From: Pomacea canaliculata
Taxonomy: Eukaryota; Mollusca; Gastropoda; Architaenioglossa; Ampullariidae
Assembly: GCF_003073045.1 (NCBI RefSeq)
Contig: NC_037599.1
Span: 2,480,001 to 2,544,000, forward strand
Length of the DNA: 64,000 bases
Direction of reading: 5' to 3'
Part shown: positions 1-12,085 of the stretch, piece after piece
How the letters are laid out: the number at the start of each line of letters is the position of its first letter
How positions within the stretch are numbered: position 1 is the first letter of the stretch
The notes under the pieces: generated by a model
Seen by the model: only the letters and a program-made list of their open reading frames with translations
Told to the model about the DNA's origin: nothing
Database searches by the model: none
Translations under genes and position numbers: made by a program

Positions 1-2468
1 TGGGCTGCTGCAGACCAAGGTAACAGAAGGGCATCAACCACAGCAAAAAAAAACTCTTTTTTTAAAGCAGTTAACAAGTTTTCAATAGATTAATATAAAC
101 CCTGTTTACTGTCTGAATACCCGAAATTTGTTTTGCACGTGTTCTTGATGTTCAAGAGGTGCATAAAACTAAAGGTGCAAGCTTTATCCTTGTCAGTCAC
201 ACTCCGAAAATCCTAAAAAATGACAAAAATGCATCACTTTCCCTCAGTTTCACACAATTCTTCCATGTATTAAGACTTTGATCTACAAAGACTGATCTAA
301 AGTCATATCAAACCAGAGTAATATTCAGCTGTCTGAGCAAAGAAATGGCAGTTCTAGCAGGCTAACAGGTAGATGTGGTCAAAAAAATACCCAGATAATG
401 TTTGCTAAAACAGCACTATTGCAACAAAGGTTTACTGTACCCGGTTCATCATAGTGTAGTATTTACAGAACCAGATTATCAGAAAACAAAATTTAAAAAA
501 AGAACTTATTGTAACAAGTAGGCTGATGGCAGTTGCATTAACTGTACACTGTTGCAAAACCCAACAGTTCTGAAAAACAGTACATGATGAGAACACAAGA
601 CAACAGCTTATTATACAGATTTTAATAAGATTTGCTGATGGTGCCAGTACACACAGACTCAATGAACGACTCACATAAAATTCTGAATGGGCTGTTCAAA
701 ATGGGTCTAGAAGGCAGCCAACATTTTTTAAAAACATAGTGCAAGTATTATGTTTTAGAGCCCGTGACTGGAAGAAGTATCTTTTTACGGGAAAAACCTA
801 ATGAATTCTTAATTATAATTTTCAGAAAAACCCTACTTGGCTGAACTCTTTGGCCAAGCCCCCTCACACTCACATATCCACAAAGTTGAATACAAAATCT
901 GTGTAATTTTAATAACTGAAGCCCATTTTTAGGTTGGAAAGGTTCAACTGCTATTGAATCTATATATTGCTGGCCTTTTAAAAATATTCTGACTTGATCA
1001 GCAGAAAACTTGAACACAAGCTGAACATGTTTTTAAATTAGATCTACCAAGTCTGCATCTAACTGTAACCATGCTGCTTAGGAAAATTCTGATAAGTAGT
1101 AATATTCTTCTACTGAATTGTGCTAATATTTAGGACCTGATATCAAAAATCAAAGAAAGACTGGACATACGTAATGTGTGCCACTTAGGCCTGAACATGA
1201 TGGGACCATCCTCATTTCGGCTGGATACCACTGATATCAGTAGTGGCTTAAAATTTTTAATAAATCCAAAAAACTAAGCAAATTTCCACTGTCACGGTAC
1301 ATTGATGGAGAGGTGGGATATGGATATGAAAACAAGACATCAATTTTTAACACAGCTAGCCAAGATTTTATATCCAATAAATAAAATGAGTCTTTTGGTG
1401 TAAGTTAACAGTTCATGCTTGTGACTGTGAGCTGAAGCTACTTGCCACCAGCAGACAGCATCTGACTGCACCAGGAGAAGAAAGAGACTGTGTAGTGCTG
1501 CATCTGTTCAACGCCCCACACAGCCGTCTGCTGTAATTTGTCTGTTGTAAAGTTTCCACTGCAAGAGAAAGAGGCTGCCTGTTACGTACTTGCATATTTA
1601 ATTCCCTCCATCAGTACAAGTTTCCAAACGTGATTTCCATATCCCCCAAAGCAGCTGTGAACAGGTAAGTACAGGCAAAGATGCTATTGGTAAATGATTT
1701 CTCTTTATTGTCTCCATCTAAAAGCTTGTGATTTCACTTCCCCCTACCACAAAAAGCTCCTAAAAATACTACATCTCTCCAATTTAGCCTAAGAAAACTG
1801 AAACAAAGGCATCATATTAGCCCACCAGTTTTTCAACCTTTCATTGCAAGCCTAGGACTTGGCATATGGACTTAGGGCCTGCTTATCAGCTGAGCCTGTG
1901 CGTTGCATCACATTAACAAACTGCTTACATAAAAACATGGTCCTCCAACCAGTGCTGGAGAGAGAACAGCAGGTGCAACACATGTTTCCATATCCAATGT
2001 GTGTAGTCTTTCAAGTAATCCCAACTCAACCACAACCAAGTTCGACACTGCTCCCAGGACTCAGGTGACAAACTGTACACCTTTAAAGGAAACAGACCTT
2101 TAAAAGCAGGTGCTCTTTTGGTATCTCTGGATAACCATTAAAATTTGAGTTAAGATTCTGTTTGACTTTGTATTGAACACAGAAAAGTTGTGCACAATTA
2201 AGTCTGATTATACATTAGTCTCTAAATGACAAAATAGGACCTTGTAAAATCCACCTAAACATTTTATAGGGAGAGAACATTTTCCAACAAAAATGATGAT
2301 TACAACACACCAAACATAGTAATGTGGGTCATTCAAATCAGATGTATAATCTATACAATTTTGTTTGACAATGATCAGAGAACATAAATAGCACTGTACC
2401 CCAAATAAAAACAGGCTCACAACATCTACAAAGATCAATGCGGCATCAGGTACACTAATACATATGCC
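1..2468. other. 3' flank / probable 3'UTR of TMEM214
   Basis: No conserved coding sequence was recognised here on either strand. The region lies directly downstream of the TMEM214 stop codon, which reads on the minus strand, so part of it is probably that gene's 3'UTR. A minus-strand AATAAA (plus-strand tttatt) at 1704-1709 is a candidate polyadenylation signal, but no transcript evidence is available. The composition is AT-rich and typical of the window. Confidence 0.5.
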
Positions 2469-5400
2469 TTAATCAATGTCAAGAGCTATGCATTGACTTA
2501 ATTGTACTTGGGACCTCCTCTCTAACCAAACAAGCTGCATGCTCACCCACTGAAGTGCCTGCTGCATCTTGTCCACAGCCCACAGCCTGTGAGGGTGCGA
2601 AACATTGACAATGTATGTGCCAAAGTCCAAAGACAGTTGCCACGCCTGCCTGACCCATGGCCCCAGTGTCTCCTGAACGTGGTGGAAGCAGCAAGGGAAA
2701 TTCTGTCTGCACCATCTGAACATAAGCAACTAATAGTGTATATGGCCAGCTATAACAAAAGGACACAATGCTCAACACTGACAGGGAAACACAGTAACCA
2801 TTTTACTTTCATAGGCCTCACATACTAAAATGTTGCTGCTGTATCTCATAAAGGCTCACTATAATTTATTGTTATATCAAAAAAAGTGCCTCAGGCATTG
2901 CAAGAACATCAAAAGTCAACTGAAAATAAACCAACCTCTTAACCTAACCCTAACCCAAACAATCTCTTTTTGATCTCAATGGTGGCATGAAAAATGCCTT
3001 TAAATCCATGTCAGAATAATGGTGTCAACAGCTGAACATACCCTATGACCACATTGCCAAAGACTGTGATGCGGTTCCAGGCTTGCTCAATAGCATTCAG
3101 CAATCCATAATCTTCAACGAATTTTACAGTCCTTGAGGCTGATCAATGAACCAGAAGTATGTTAAACACAAATTAGTGGTGTGGCATGTGCATACATTTA
3201 TATGTGTACATGTCTGGTAAATATGAACTTGAGAAGAGAGGATAAAGAAACAAAACTTTGCCTTTGGATCTAGAAGGTATTTTAACATTTTGTTGCCACT
3301 ATTAGAGTACTACATGCAGTGCATCATATCTGCCAGTGATAGGAAACTGAACAGCATATTTGCTTGTCTTTTGGCTTTGTCTTATTATCAGCCTAAACAA
3401 TCCCAGCTAAGTTCAGTCATTAACATGCATCATGTTGGGTATTGACTGTGAAATCGTGACTCTATTGTGTCAACAGGCAGTAACAAAAGGGCGCCACAGT
3501 GGCTAAAGGTGACAGCAGAAGCCATTGTTTAATAATTGGTAACATACGATATGCACATTTTCCATTAACAAAATTTGACTCAGAAAACCATTGCTCAGTT
3601 TCATTCTTCTTGATTGGAGTTCACTGTCTGGCTTGTGCAAGCGTTTTGCTTAGAATCTGAATAAATATTTCTTAAAGAAAGATAAGGCCTTGTGCAAGAG
3701 AGATGTTGTTAAATTAAAGTCTAACATTTAAGAACATTTACTATAAATAATTTGATAATAATTTTAGTTCACAGGTTGCTTTAAAACACCATGATCATTC
3801 ACATTTTTAATTTATCAGCATACCTCTAATGTTGGGACTGGTCAAAACATCGTACACCACCACTGCTACTAAGACTGACAGGGAAAAGAAGATGAGAAAA
3901 CCCCATAGAAAACGGCTCTGATTTGCTTTTTGTAGCAGTTCCTGGAAAAAACAAAATGAGTGTAGATGACTGTAGATTTGCTTTTTTTTCCAAAAATATA
4001 AGCTCTCATAATATACACACACATCATATGATGAAAAAGTTTATTACAAACCCAATAATTATTGTTCACTTCTTGCTTTAACACAGAACCCCAATAATCT
4101 AAGGTTACCTTATAATACACCAAAAATAAAAGTACCAGATTAATAATACTTTCCATTTGCCTACATATAAATAAAACATTAGACCAGGGCTAAAATATTT
4201 CACAGAAAACATTCTTTTACTAATTTTGTGACCTAGTCAAAATGTTCATGACTATTCTCACCCCAGCATCTACTCCATTCTCTTCCAGAAAAAAATAAAA
4301 ACAATGTACCTACAAGTGCATCTAGGAAAAAAATATATATCTGCAAGAAAATAGCATATGTTTGCATAAAGATTACTATTCTGAAATGTTAAAGCTTATA
4401 ATTTTGAAAGGGACATGCTTGGGAACTAGAAGCAGCTACTTAAGGAAAATATGAAGAATACTGCAAAAAATGTCAACCTAACACAAAAATACAATAAAAT
4501 TAAGATAAAATAAGTGGGAGGATGGAAAAAGTTGATTTGAAGTTAGTTACAAATGCCTGTGACATGCAAGACTTTAATACCTGGGTAGCAACGTTGCACA
4601 GTTCAAATCCTTCTTGTGATGTACGACCTTGAGAGGCCAGCTCCTCGTTTGTGACTGAAAAGGACCTTAGCATCTCTCTCAGCATCTGGCGGTTGGCTGT
4701 GCTAAGATGATCCCAGTTCTCCAGCAAATGCTGTAGCAAAACTCTGCAACATGAACATCTCACATATATACCAGTCATAATCAAACCCTGCAAGGGTGAA
4801 GCACTCCCCTCTTTCCACGGCAACCTTCAAGTACATTGAATGTACCTTTTGATACACCATTTTGGCTGCTGTGAAAACCGCAAATCTGAAGTATAAGTTT
4901 ATTCCTTGGGCCGCAATAGAAGTATTTTAGTACTTTTAAAATTAATAAGTGTTCCACTTTTTACACCGAAGAAATAAAAGCTTCATACTTTTAAATATAT
5001 ATAAAACTCTGAAAAGGCCAGATTTTGAAGGCTTTTTTCCTAACTGGTCCCAAAACTTGAAGATGGTGCTGAATTTATCAGTCTAGTCACAATTTTAATA
5101 CAAGATTTTATGTTAAAACTTTTACTACTGATAAAAACACAAACTGTCATAAAAGCATTATCAGATATTTACACCGTCAGAATGACAACTGTATGTCATT
5201 ATACAAACATGCAAACACTGCACTCCATCACTACATTATAGCCTAAAATTTACAACAAAACCAGAATGTGTGAAATGTAAAGGACATGGTGGTGGCGGCA
5301 TCATTACCCTGACTGTCGCAGATGCTTAGTGTACATCTGACACCAGGTGCTCCTCGACTGTTTATCTTTCACCAAGCATTGCATCAGACAGGACAGCACC

Positions 5401-8400
5401 TACAGATGTACAGTCAGTAGACGGACTAACATTAATGCATCTAAATCTTTTGCATTCTGTTAACCCAGTGATTCCTAACTTACTATATTCAACATCTAAA
5501 ACCCACATTTAAAACAACAAGTTCACAGTCTGCTGTTGCTTTTACTGCTTTATGTTGTATGTGTTCTCAATAAATAAATGACTTCTTCTCTTTCAAATGT
5601 TCTAAGAGACTAGAGGATCAAGGAAATATTATGTATGCTTCAGCAGTTTCAGTTTTTAAGGTATTTATATCTGACAGTAAAACTTTAAAACATGATGTGA
5701 TATGTAGGCAGAGATCTCACTTTGCAAAGACTACAGTTACAAGCACAGATATTTCAAGATGTTTCATGTTTTTACCTCCTGCTTCATGATCAGTGGTGCA
5801 GAAGGTTCTGCTCTCCGTAGATAAGAAGCAAAGAAATTGTGAAGATTGGAAGATGGATTGGCTCCATAGGCAATGGTCTGTAAAAATGCAATATTTGCAG
5901 CATTTCATTAAATTTAAAATTACAAGCTAAAAATGATACTGCATGGTCTAAATCCACTTTAAAAAGGAGGTAATTTTACTCTCTTTGTACTGCTGAAAAT
6001 AGTAATAGAAAGAAAAATAACACATAAAAAATGTTTTAATGAAAACAAAAATTATCAACAGCTGTCACATGTGCCTACCCGAATGTCAGGGTAGACTGCC
6101 TGGAGCCGCTTGCGGAGGTCTGTCGGGATGGCAACATTCGGTGAGAAGACTGTGTCCAGCACATGGAAATAGTCACGCATTCCCATTTCCTTGTAGGCCT
6201 CCTGAGTATATTTGTGCCACCTGCACAGCATAATATGAGCATTCTAAGAGCGGAAAATACATGTTGCCAACCTGGCCTTTTATATTACTACACTTCACCA
6301 GCAACAAATTGCCCTAGGTTTCAGGCAGAAAACTTTAAAAACACAGCTCAATCATGGCTTTCTATTTTACTGCAGCAACAAGAAAACTCAGACAAAATTT
6401 TTAGACAAAATCATGCCTAAAAGTCCAAGATTCACAAATCTCTTAAGAATTTCAATAGATCTTAAAGGCATATACTTAAAACCAAACAGCAAATCACAAC
6501 AAACTAACCTAACCTACATCACTTACTGGAAGAGATTCTCAATGTACTCCACCGGGTAAGCAGCAACAGATCGAATTCCCAAACACGGCAGCATGATATC
6601 TAGCCACACTAAAATATGGAAATAAACAGAAGACTGTTTCAATCCAATGTCTGTTGCTTCTGATCTGTATGGCTGATTCTCCCTACCCCACTTAAGAACC
6701 CACCTCCACTGTCCCCACTGCTTTCCTCCCCCCCCCCCCGATCTCTCACTCATTCATGATAAGCATGATCATGCAAACATACTTTACATTTTATTCTTTT
6801 TATAGTTCTTATGGTCCAGACTACTTAGTACTATCAGAAAATAAATTCCTGACTTTTTCAATTTTCACTGGGTTTTTTTTCTATATATGTGCAGCACTTA
6901 TTGTTATTTCAAAATTAAAGGACTGTAGAGATTGACTGCTCTTTTCTATTACTGATCTAAGCATTGATTATTAGTCACCTCAAAACCTAAAACTATATTA
7001 ACAGCTTCTGTATTACATTCCCATTATCAATTTGTGTCATACCCTGTATGATACAGTTCTATCTATTTTAAGCCATCAAGACCTGTGCACGCTCTCATAC
7101 TTTGCACCCTTCAGTGAAATTTTGCACTAATCCTGCCAAATCATATAATAATCTCTACTGTATTGTTTCAGCATTACTGCATACTGAATCAATACCCATC
7201 TTTGACAGTTTCCTTCCTTGTTGCAAAGAGAACCCGTGGTGCTTTTTTTTGTCATATAGCCCTATTCGCAGCCATGGCAAAATGGCTTTTAAAAAGACTT
7301 TTTTGTGAGCCACAGTTACTAAAATAATCTGACATTTACATCACTGTTAATGTATAGATGACAATGTGCAACAACAAATAATGATATTGAAATCAGCAGG
7401 AGAAACTATTCCACATTAATATTTTGAATTTTCCCCCTTCTTCCTCATTTTCTAGTGAATTTCTTCAAATACCGACTTTTTCAGAATATGAAAATCATTT
7501 ATCAAACTCCACCAACTTGTAAAGTTTTTTTTCTGATCCTCATGGACTTGTGTTTTACGATAATTTGCTGTGATCTTTTATCATCTCTGATATAAACATA
7601 AGGCAGAGATCTATTTTGTCTAAGATTACCTCTAAGACCACAGCGAAGATCAGTAATTCCACACTGGCCAAGCACCCACAGGATAGATAGGCATTGTGCT
7701 GGACGGTTCTGAGATGTTTTCAACAGTTCCAGGTACTGTTCAATGTAACAAAAGAGAATGTTTTTTTTAAAAAAAGAAAGCATGTTACCTATTAAGCTAT
7801 ATCATGTGTGTGCGCTGCCCATGAGTGAATGAGTATGCAAGCAAATATGGTGGTTATATATCTGTAACACTACTAATAGTTTGTAAAGAGCAACATATTA
7901 CATTTGAGTAAAACGAAAACATACTCATAAGAAAATGCAACTGATGACAATTATCTGGGTGCACAAGTCCCAGTTAAACACATTAATTTCATCTCTGGCA
8001 TAACTTGTTTAAATAATGATAGAAAAGGAGAACAAAAGCTTTTTCTGCATTTAACTATGTCCCACATCGTGTTTTGAGTAGGCTGTGTAGGTTGGCAACT
8101 GATCTTCTCAGCCTGACATTGAGGGAGATGTTCGGGGCCATACTCATCACTGCCTTTCACCCCAGAATTTAATCAAAATGGATTAGCCGCAGATGAATCC
8201 ATCTTCTAGACTTGAACAATGGTAAATACAAAACAGCACTTTAATATTCCAGGAAGACTCACCTGTGGTAGTCTTTGAAGAACGATGTTAGGTTTATAAT
8301 GAGCCAGCATTTGCAGAAAGACCTTGTAGCCAATGACAGACATGCCTATACAAATGTGTAATAACGTAAATTTTTTTAAATCAACCTTTCTTTGGGCAAA

Positions 8401-11400
8401 AGATACATTTTAACATCCATGCATCATATTTAAAACTGCTTGATCACTTCCACTTTTCCACAATAAAAAAAAAACAGTTCTCTTCATGTAAATAGTTAAA
8501 CTTACACTTGTTGACCATACCTTTACTACTCTCTGTGATCATGCCCTGAACGCAGTGGTAAAATAGGTGATCCAAATTTTCTTTTGAGCATTTTCTGAAC
8601 ACATTAAAAATCACTTTTTTACATCCCCCGGACAGCCGCGCCATCGGATAATCTATAGAAAATAAACAATAACCTCTTTGGGTAAATGTTACAGCTTATA
8701 AGAGATTTTCAGTTTTAAATAAAAGATTATCTAATATAAATTATTTTAAGAATGACAACTGAGAACAAGTGCCTAAAAATTTTTATTTTGTCATAAGAAA
8801 ATAATGGGGAAATTTGCATGCATAGGTCAATGCAAAGGGTTGGACTACAAAAAGGCAGTTCTCCAAATCTATTATTAAATGGATACTAAGTGTAAAAGAC
8901 AAGTGGTTTATAAACAACTAAATTCCTGTCACTTAGCTATGGCTCTGTACCTTTCTCTCTGCCTTTAAAAGCTCCCTCAGGTTCCTGCACTTTCTCCAGC
9001 TTTATGTTGAGATATGAAGCAAGGTCTTTAAGCCAAACATCCTGATTATCGGGGAAACGTAGCTGAGACTGGCTTAAAATGGACTCCAATTCTGCATGGT
9101 CAATCTGTTAAAATGTAAATCTTATAAATAATCTAGATCAGGGGTGGGCAATTAATTTTCTCATGGGGCCGCATGAGAAATTGCGATGGTTTCAGAGGGC
9201 TGGACTAATACAGTTAACTCAGTTTTACCCAATACTGTATGTGTAGTATATATACTGACGGGCGGGCCAGCGGGCGGGCCGGTCAGAGACAGGAGGCGGG
9301 CCTGATCCGGCCTATTAATCCTTGCCCAGGTCTGATCTAGATGGTGATCATGTATATGTGTTTATGATGAGCACCTTTGCCTGATCTCACACAATTTGGC
9401 AGAAATATTCTTGCGGTATATGGTTTATATGCAATGCCCTGTTTATGTTTTTTTCTGTTTTTAAATGCTGCTAGTGCCCTAAAGTGAACAAATACTATGC
9501 AGAAGAAATTTCAACATATTATTGTGCAGAACAAATTTTGACAACATAATGCAAGAGAGCATTCTCAAAAAGCAAAAGGCATTTGGGGAAAGAGACTGTG
9601 GAGTAGAGACAAATAAACGAGCTAATGAACAGGCAAGGTGCATGGTACCAGCAGAGTTTTTATCTTCCTCTTTACTTGAAGTGTGGTATTCCCATTACTA
9701 AACACAAGTTGTCAGGGTTAGATATTAAAGGACCACAAAAATACAAATGTTTCATCTCATTACATTGACACAAATAAAGTGAGAGATCAAAAGTTGAAAA
9801 TAAATTTACTGCTGAATGCATTATCAGCAAAAATCAACCCCAGCTACTTTATCGGTATTTATTGCCAGAAAGAAAAATCTTTTTTCTCACATCGAGAAAA
9901 AAAAAAAAAAAAAAGAAAACAGTAATTATAACTATTTTGTTTTATAAAAGAAATAGACATGATTAAACACAATAGAGATTACAGATACACATGCTTTCTT
10001 CTGACATGTAGTCTTCAATCTCAAACCTGAGCAACTCTCCCAAACTAGACTTCTACACAAGTAAAAAGAAAACAAAGAAAGTATATAAAAAGAGCTAAGG
10101 AAGCTTCGCCAACTAAAGAGGGAATGAAAGAATGATTCTTAACATGGCAGCAAAGTTACTTCTTGTAAACATCCCTCATCAAAAACATGTTAATGCCTCC
10201 TTCTGCTTCGGGAATCAACATATATCAGGAATATCCCTTCCAATTATGACTAACACTGTCTAATGTAAAAATACAAAAACATAAAAACCAAAATGATAAT
10301 TTAGCAATCTAATTATAGAAAAAAATAACTAAAGTTTATTCAAAGCAGATAATCATATCTTACAAGTACTTTGTTCAATATACCTTTGCAAGTGCCTCAT
10401 CAATGGGCAATGGCTTTAAGACATGTTTTCCATTTTGTTCGGGCTTTTTCTTCTTGGAAACCTGTGCACCTTTCTTTCCACCAGCATCTCCTGCACTAGG
10501 ACGAACATTTTTTTCTGTGGGACCATCTGATGCATTGAATGCATCATATATGGTACGGTCTTCTTTTACTGGATCTGCAACACATTTTATATAAACTACA
10601 ACTCACAGAATCATTATGTTAAATTACATGATTTCGTGAAACTACTGCAGAACATATATAATGAAACAAAAAACAATTTCAGAAATATTCCCTGCTAGTT
10701 CTAAACCTGGAATTTTCCTCCTTAACAATAACTGCGCATAGTTTAATTATTCTGTTCTTGTCTGATTCAACTCATTTACTTGTCTGAATATTTGCATATA
10801 CTGACTGATATCAGCTTAACATACTTTTCTGGCATACTAATTTGTTTTAAGTAACGATCATTTACATACACTAAGAAACAACATAATTATCAAAATAATA
10901 CTTTTAGGATATGGCGGTTGGAAAAGGCTGCTACTAGAAAACCTTAGTATTTTTTTTCATCGATTGTTCATATTTCCAAAGTCATGTAGCTAACTTTAAC
11001 AACTAAATCAACATGCATATAATCATTTAAAAAGTATTCATCTCGAACGTTAAACTACTTATTTTTGTCTTACATCTTATCCTTAATTTTTGGTAGTCTA
11101 CAGATGATCGATCGCTCAGAAAGACTTTCTAAGGAAAACTATGTCAACATATGGCATACAATTAAAAAAAATACTTCATCTTAATCTCAACTCCAAAGCT
11201 TTATTTTTTTGCGCGATCGTTAAAACTCGGTTTCGTTTCTGTACATAGAACAGTCGACATCGTGAAATAAATTATAAAGTTTCTTAAAACATAAAACGAT
11301 AGCACCTCATTAAATTTCCCATAACAATGCGTACCAAGTACTCTGCAACATATTCCTAAAATGTTGCAGATTATACCATACGAAAATAAAAGTGATGACG

Positions 11401-11623
11401 TGACAACCAGATTTCAACGCAAATTGAAATCACGCGCCCCTGGCTACTTCCACCAAATGGCATGCAATCCTAAATAAATGTTCATAGTTTAAACCTCACC
11501 TTTTGCTTCAATCCGAGGCATTTTCTCTAAGAACTGCTTCCTCTGCGATTTAGTCATAGGCTGAACCTGAGGTTTCCCTTTCTTCCCCTTGCCTACAACT
11601 TCCCACTGGTTAGCGGACGCCAT
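2469..11623 (-). CDS. TMEM214: Transmembrane protein 214 (TMEM214), complete, 14 coding exons
   Basis: TMEM214 is an ER membrane protein; the human protein has been linked to caspase-4 recruitment during ER-stress apoptosis. Exons in transcript order: 11623-11500, 10574-10384, 9104-8951, 8652-8521, 8345-8263, 7735-7630, 6608-6527, 6220-6079, 5877-5776, 5399-5308, 4743-4581, 3941-3824, 3138-3042, 2715-2469. All junctions are GT-AG and the phases close to 610 codons plus stop (human about 689 aa). Diagnostic stretches are WEVVGKGKKGK at the N-terminus, DYPMARL, NRPAQCLSILWVLGQ (human SRPAKCLTIMWALGQ) and VWLDIMLPCLGI (human VWLGIMLPVLGI). A strong hydrophobic segment at about residues 468-489 (exon 12) is the membrane anchor. 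The last acceptor is uncertain: 2715 or 2706 both keep the frame. The start is the first ATG of the conserved WEVV exon. The gene is divergent from IFT74. Confidence 0.93.
9139..9334. mobile_element. hAT-like non-autonomous DNA transposon (MITE), copy 1
   Basis: A 196-bp element starts CAGGGGTGGGCAATTAA and ends TTGCCCAGGTCTG, which are imperfect inverted termini of hAT type. It is flanked by a perfect 8-bp target-site duplication ATCTAGAT (9131-9138 and 9335-9342), the length hAT transposases make. The interior is GC-rich, with repeated gcgggc motifs. A second copy in the opposite orientation lies at 48959-49120. No transposase is encoded. The element sits in TMEM214 intron 2, about 25-35 bp from the exon 3 acceptor. 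Confidence 0.88.
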
Positions 11624-12085
11624 GTCTTACAGCTCTTGATGGACTGAAGGCGTGAAAAGACCGAAACTTTCCCGTCGAACATTTCTACTTCCGGTGAATT
11701 CCTATGCGTCTGTGAGCAACGGAAGAGTTCTTGACAACGACAAAGAAACGTCGTCAAAAGTTTTGACAATGTACATTTATTTCTTCATATATACTAACTG
11801 TATTGCTCTAAAGAACCTTTGAAAACATTGAATTTTTAGTTTGTAATGCATTAATATAAAATTGAGATATTTTCTTACATGTTTAGCTTGAGCGTGTGGT
11901 TACTGACTTTAGATAAAGCCTTTCAAAACTGAAGATTATCTGAACATATCATTTATACTTCCTTGTATGCATTAATTACTAATACACTTTAAATATGCCT
12001 TTGTTGTCTGTGGGTTGATGTGATGGTTTAAACGGCTTTTTATATAAAAATTAGAATATGTAGTTACAATAGAAATATTTTGCAG
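11624..12085. promoter_or_regulatory. Divergent promoter region between TMEM214 and IFT74
   Basis: The TMEM214 start codon and the first secure IFT74 exon face away from each other across 462 bp. A perfect ETS-type ACTTCCGG lies at 11687-11694. An AGCAAC at 11715-11720 resembles the 3' half of an RFX X-box, which would suit a ciliary gene, but the 5' half matches poorly. No TATA box is obvious. The IFT74 5'UTR exon must lie here. A donor-like GTACAT at 11771 follows an AT that could be the first two bases of its start codon. Confidence 0.6.

Noticed and set aside
2479-2778. Alternative frame for the last TMEM214 exon
   Set aside because: It fits the upstream phase with other acceptors, but its Gly/Ala/Ser-rich product does not resemble the TMEM214 tail, whereas the chosen frame gives a hydrophobic, Trp-rich C-terminus.
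2943-2956. Telomere-like CCTAACCCTAACCC
   Set aside because: Only about two units, inside a TMEM214 intron. Too short to call an interstitial telomeric repeat.
3488-3530. SINE-head-like gcgccacagtggctaaagg
   Set aside because: Only about 25 bp resembles the SINE heads elsewhere, with no B box or body.
11706-11720. RFX X-box in the IFT74 promoter
   Set aside because: Only the AGCAAC half is good and the other half-site has mismatches; kept as a remark, not a feature.
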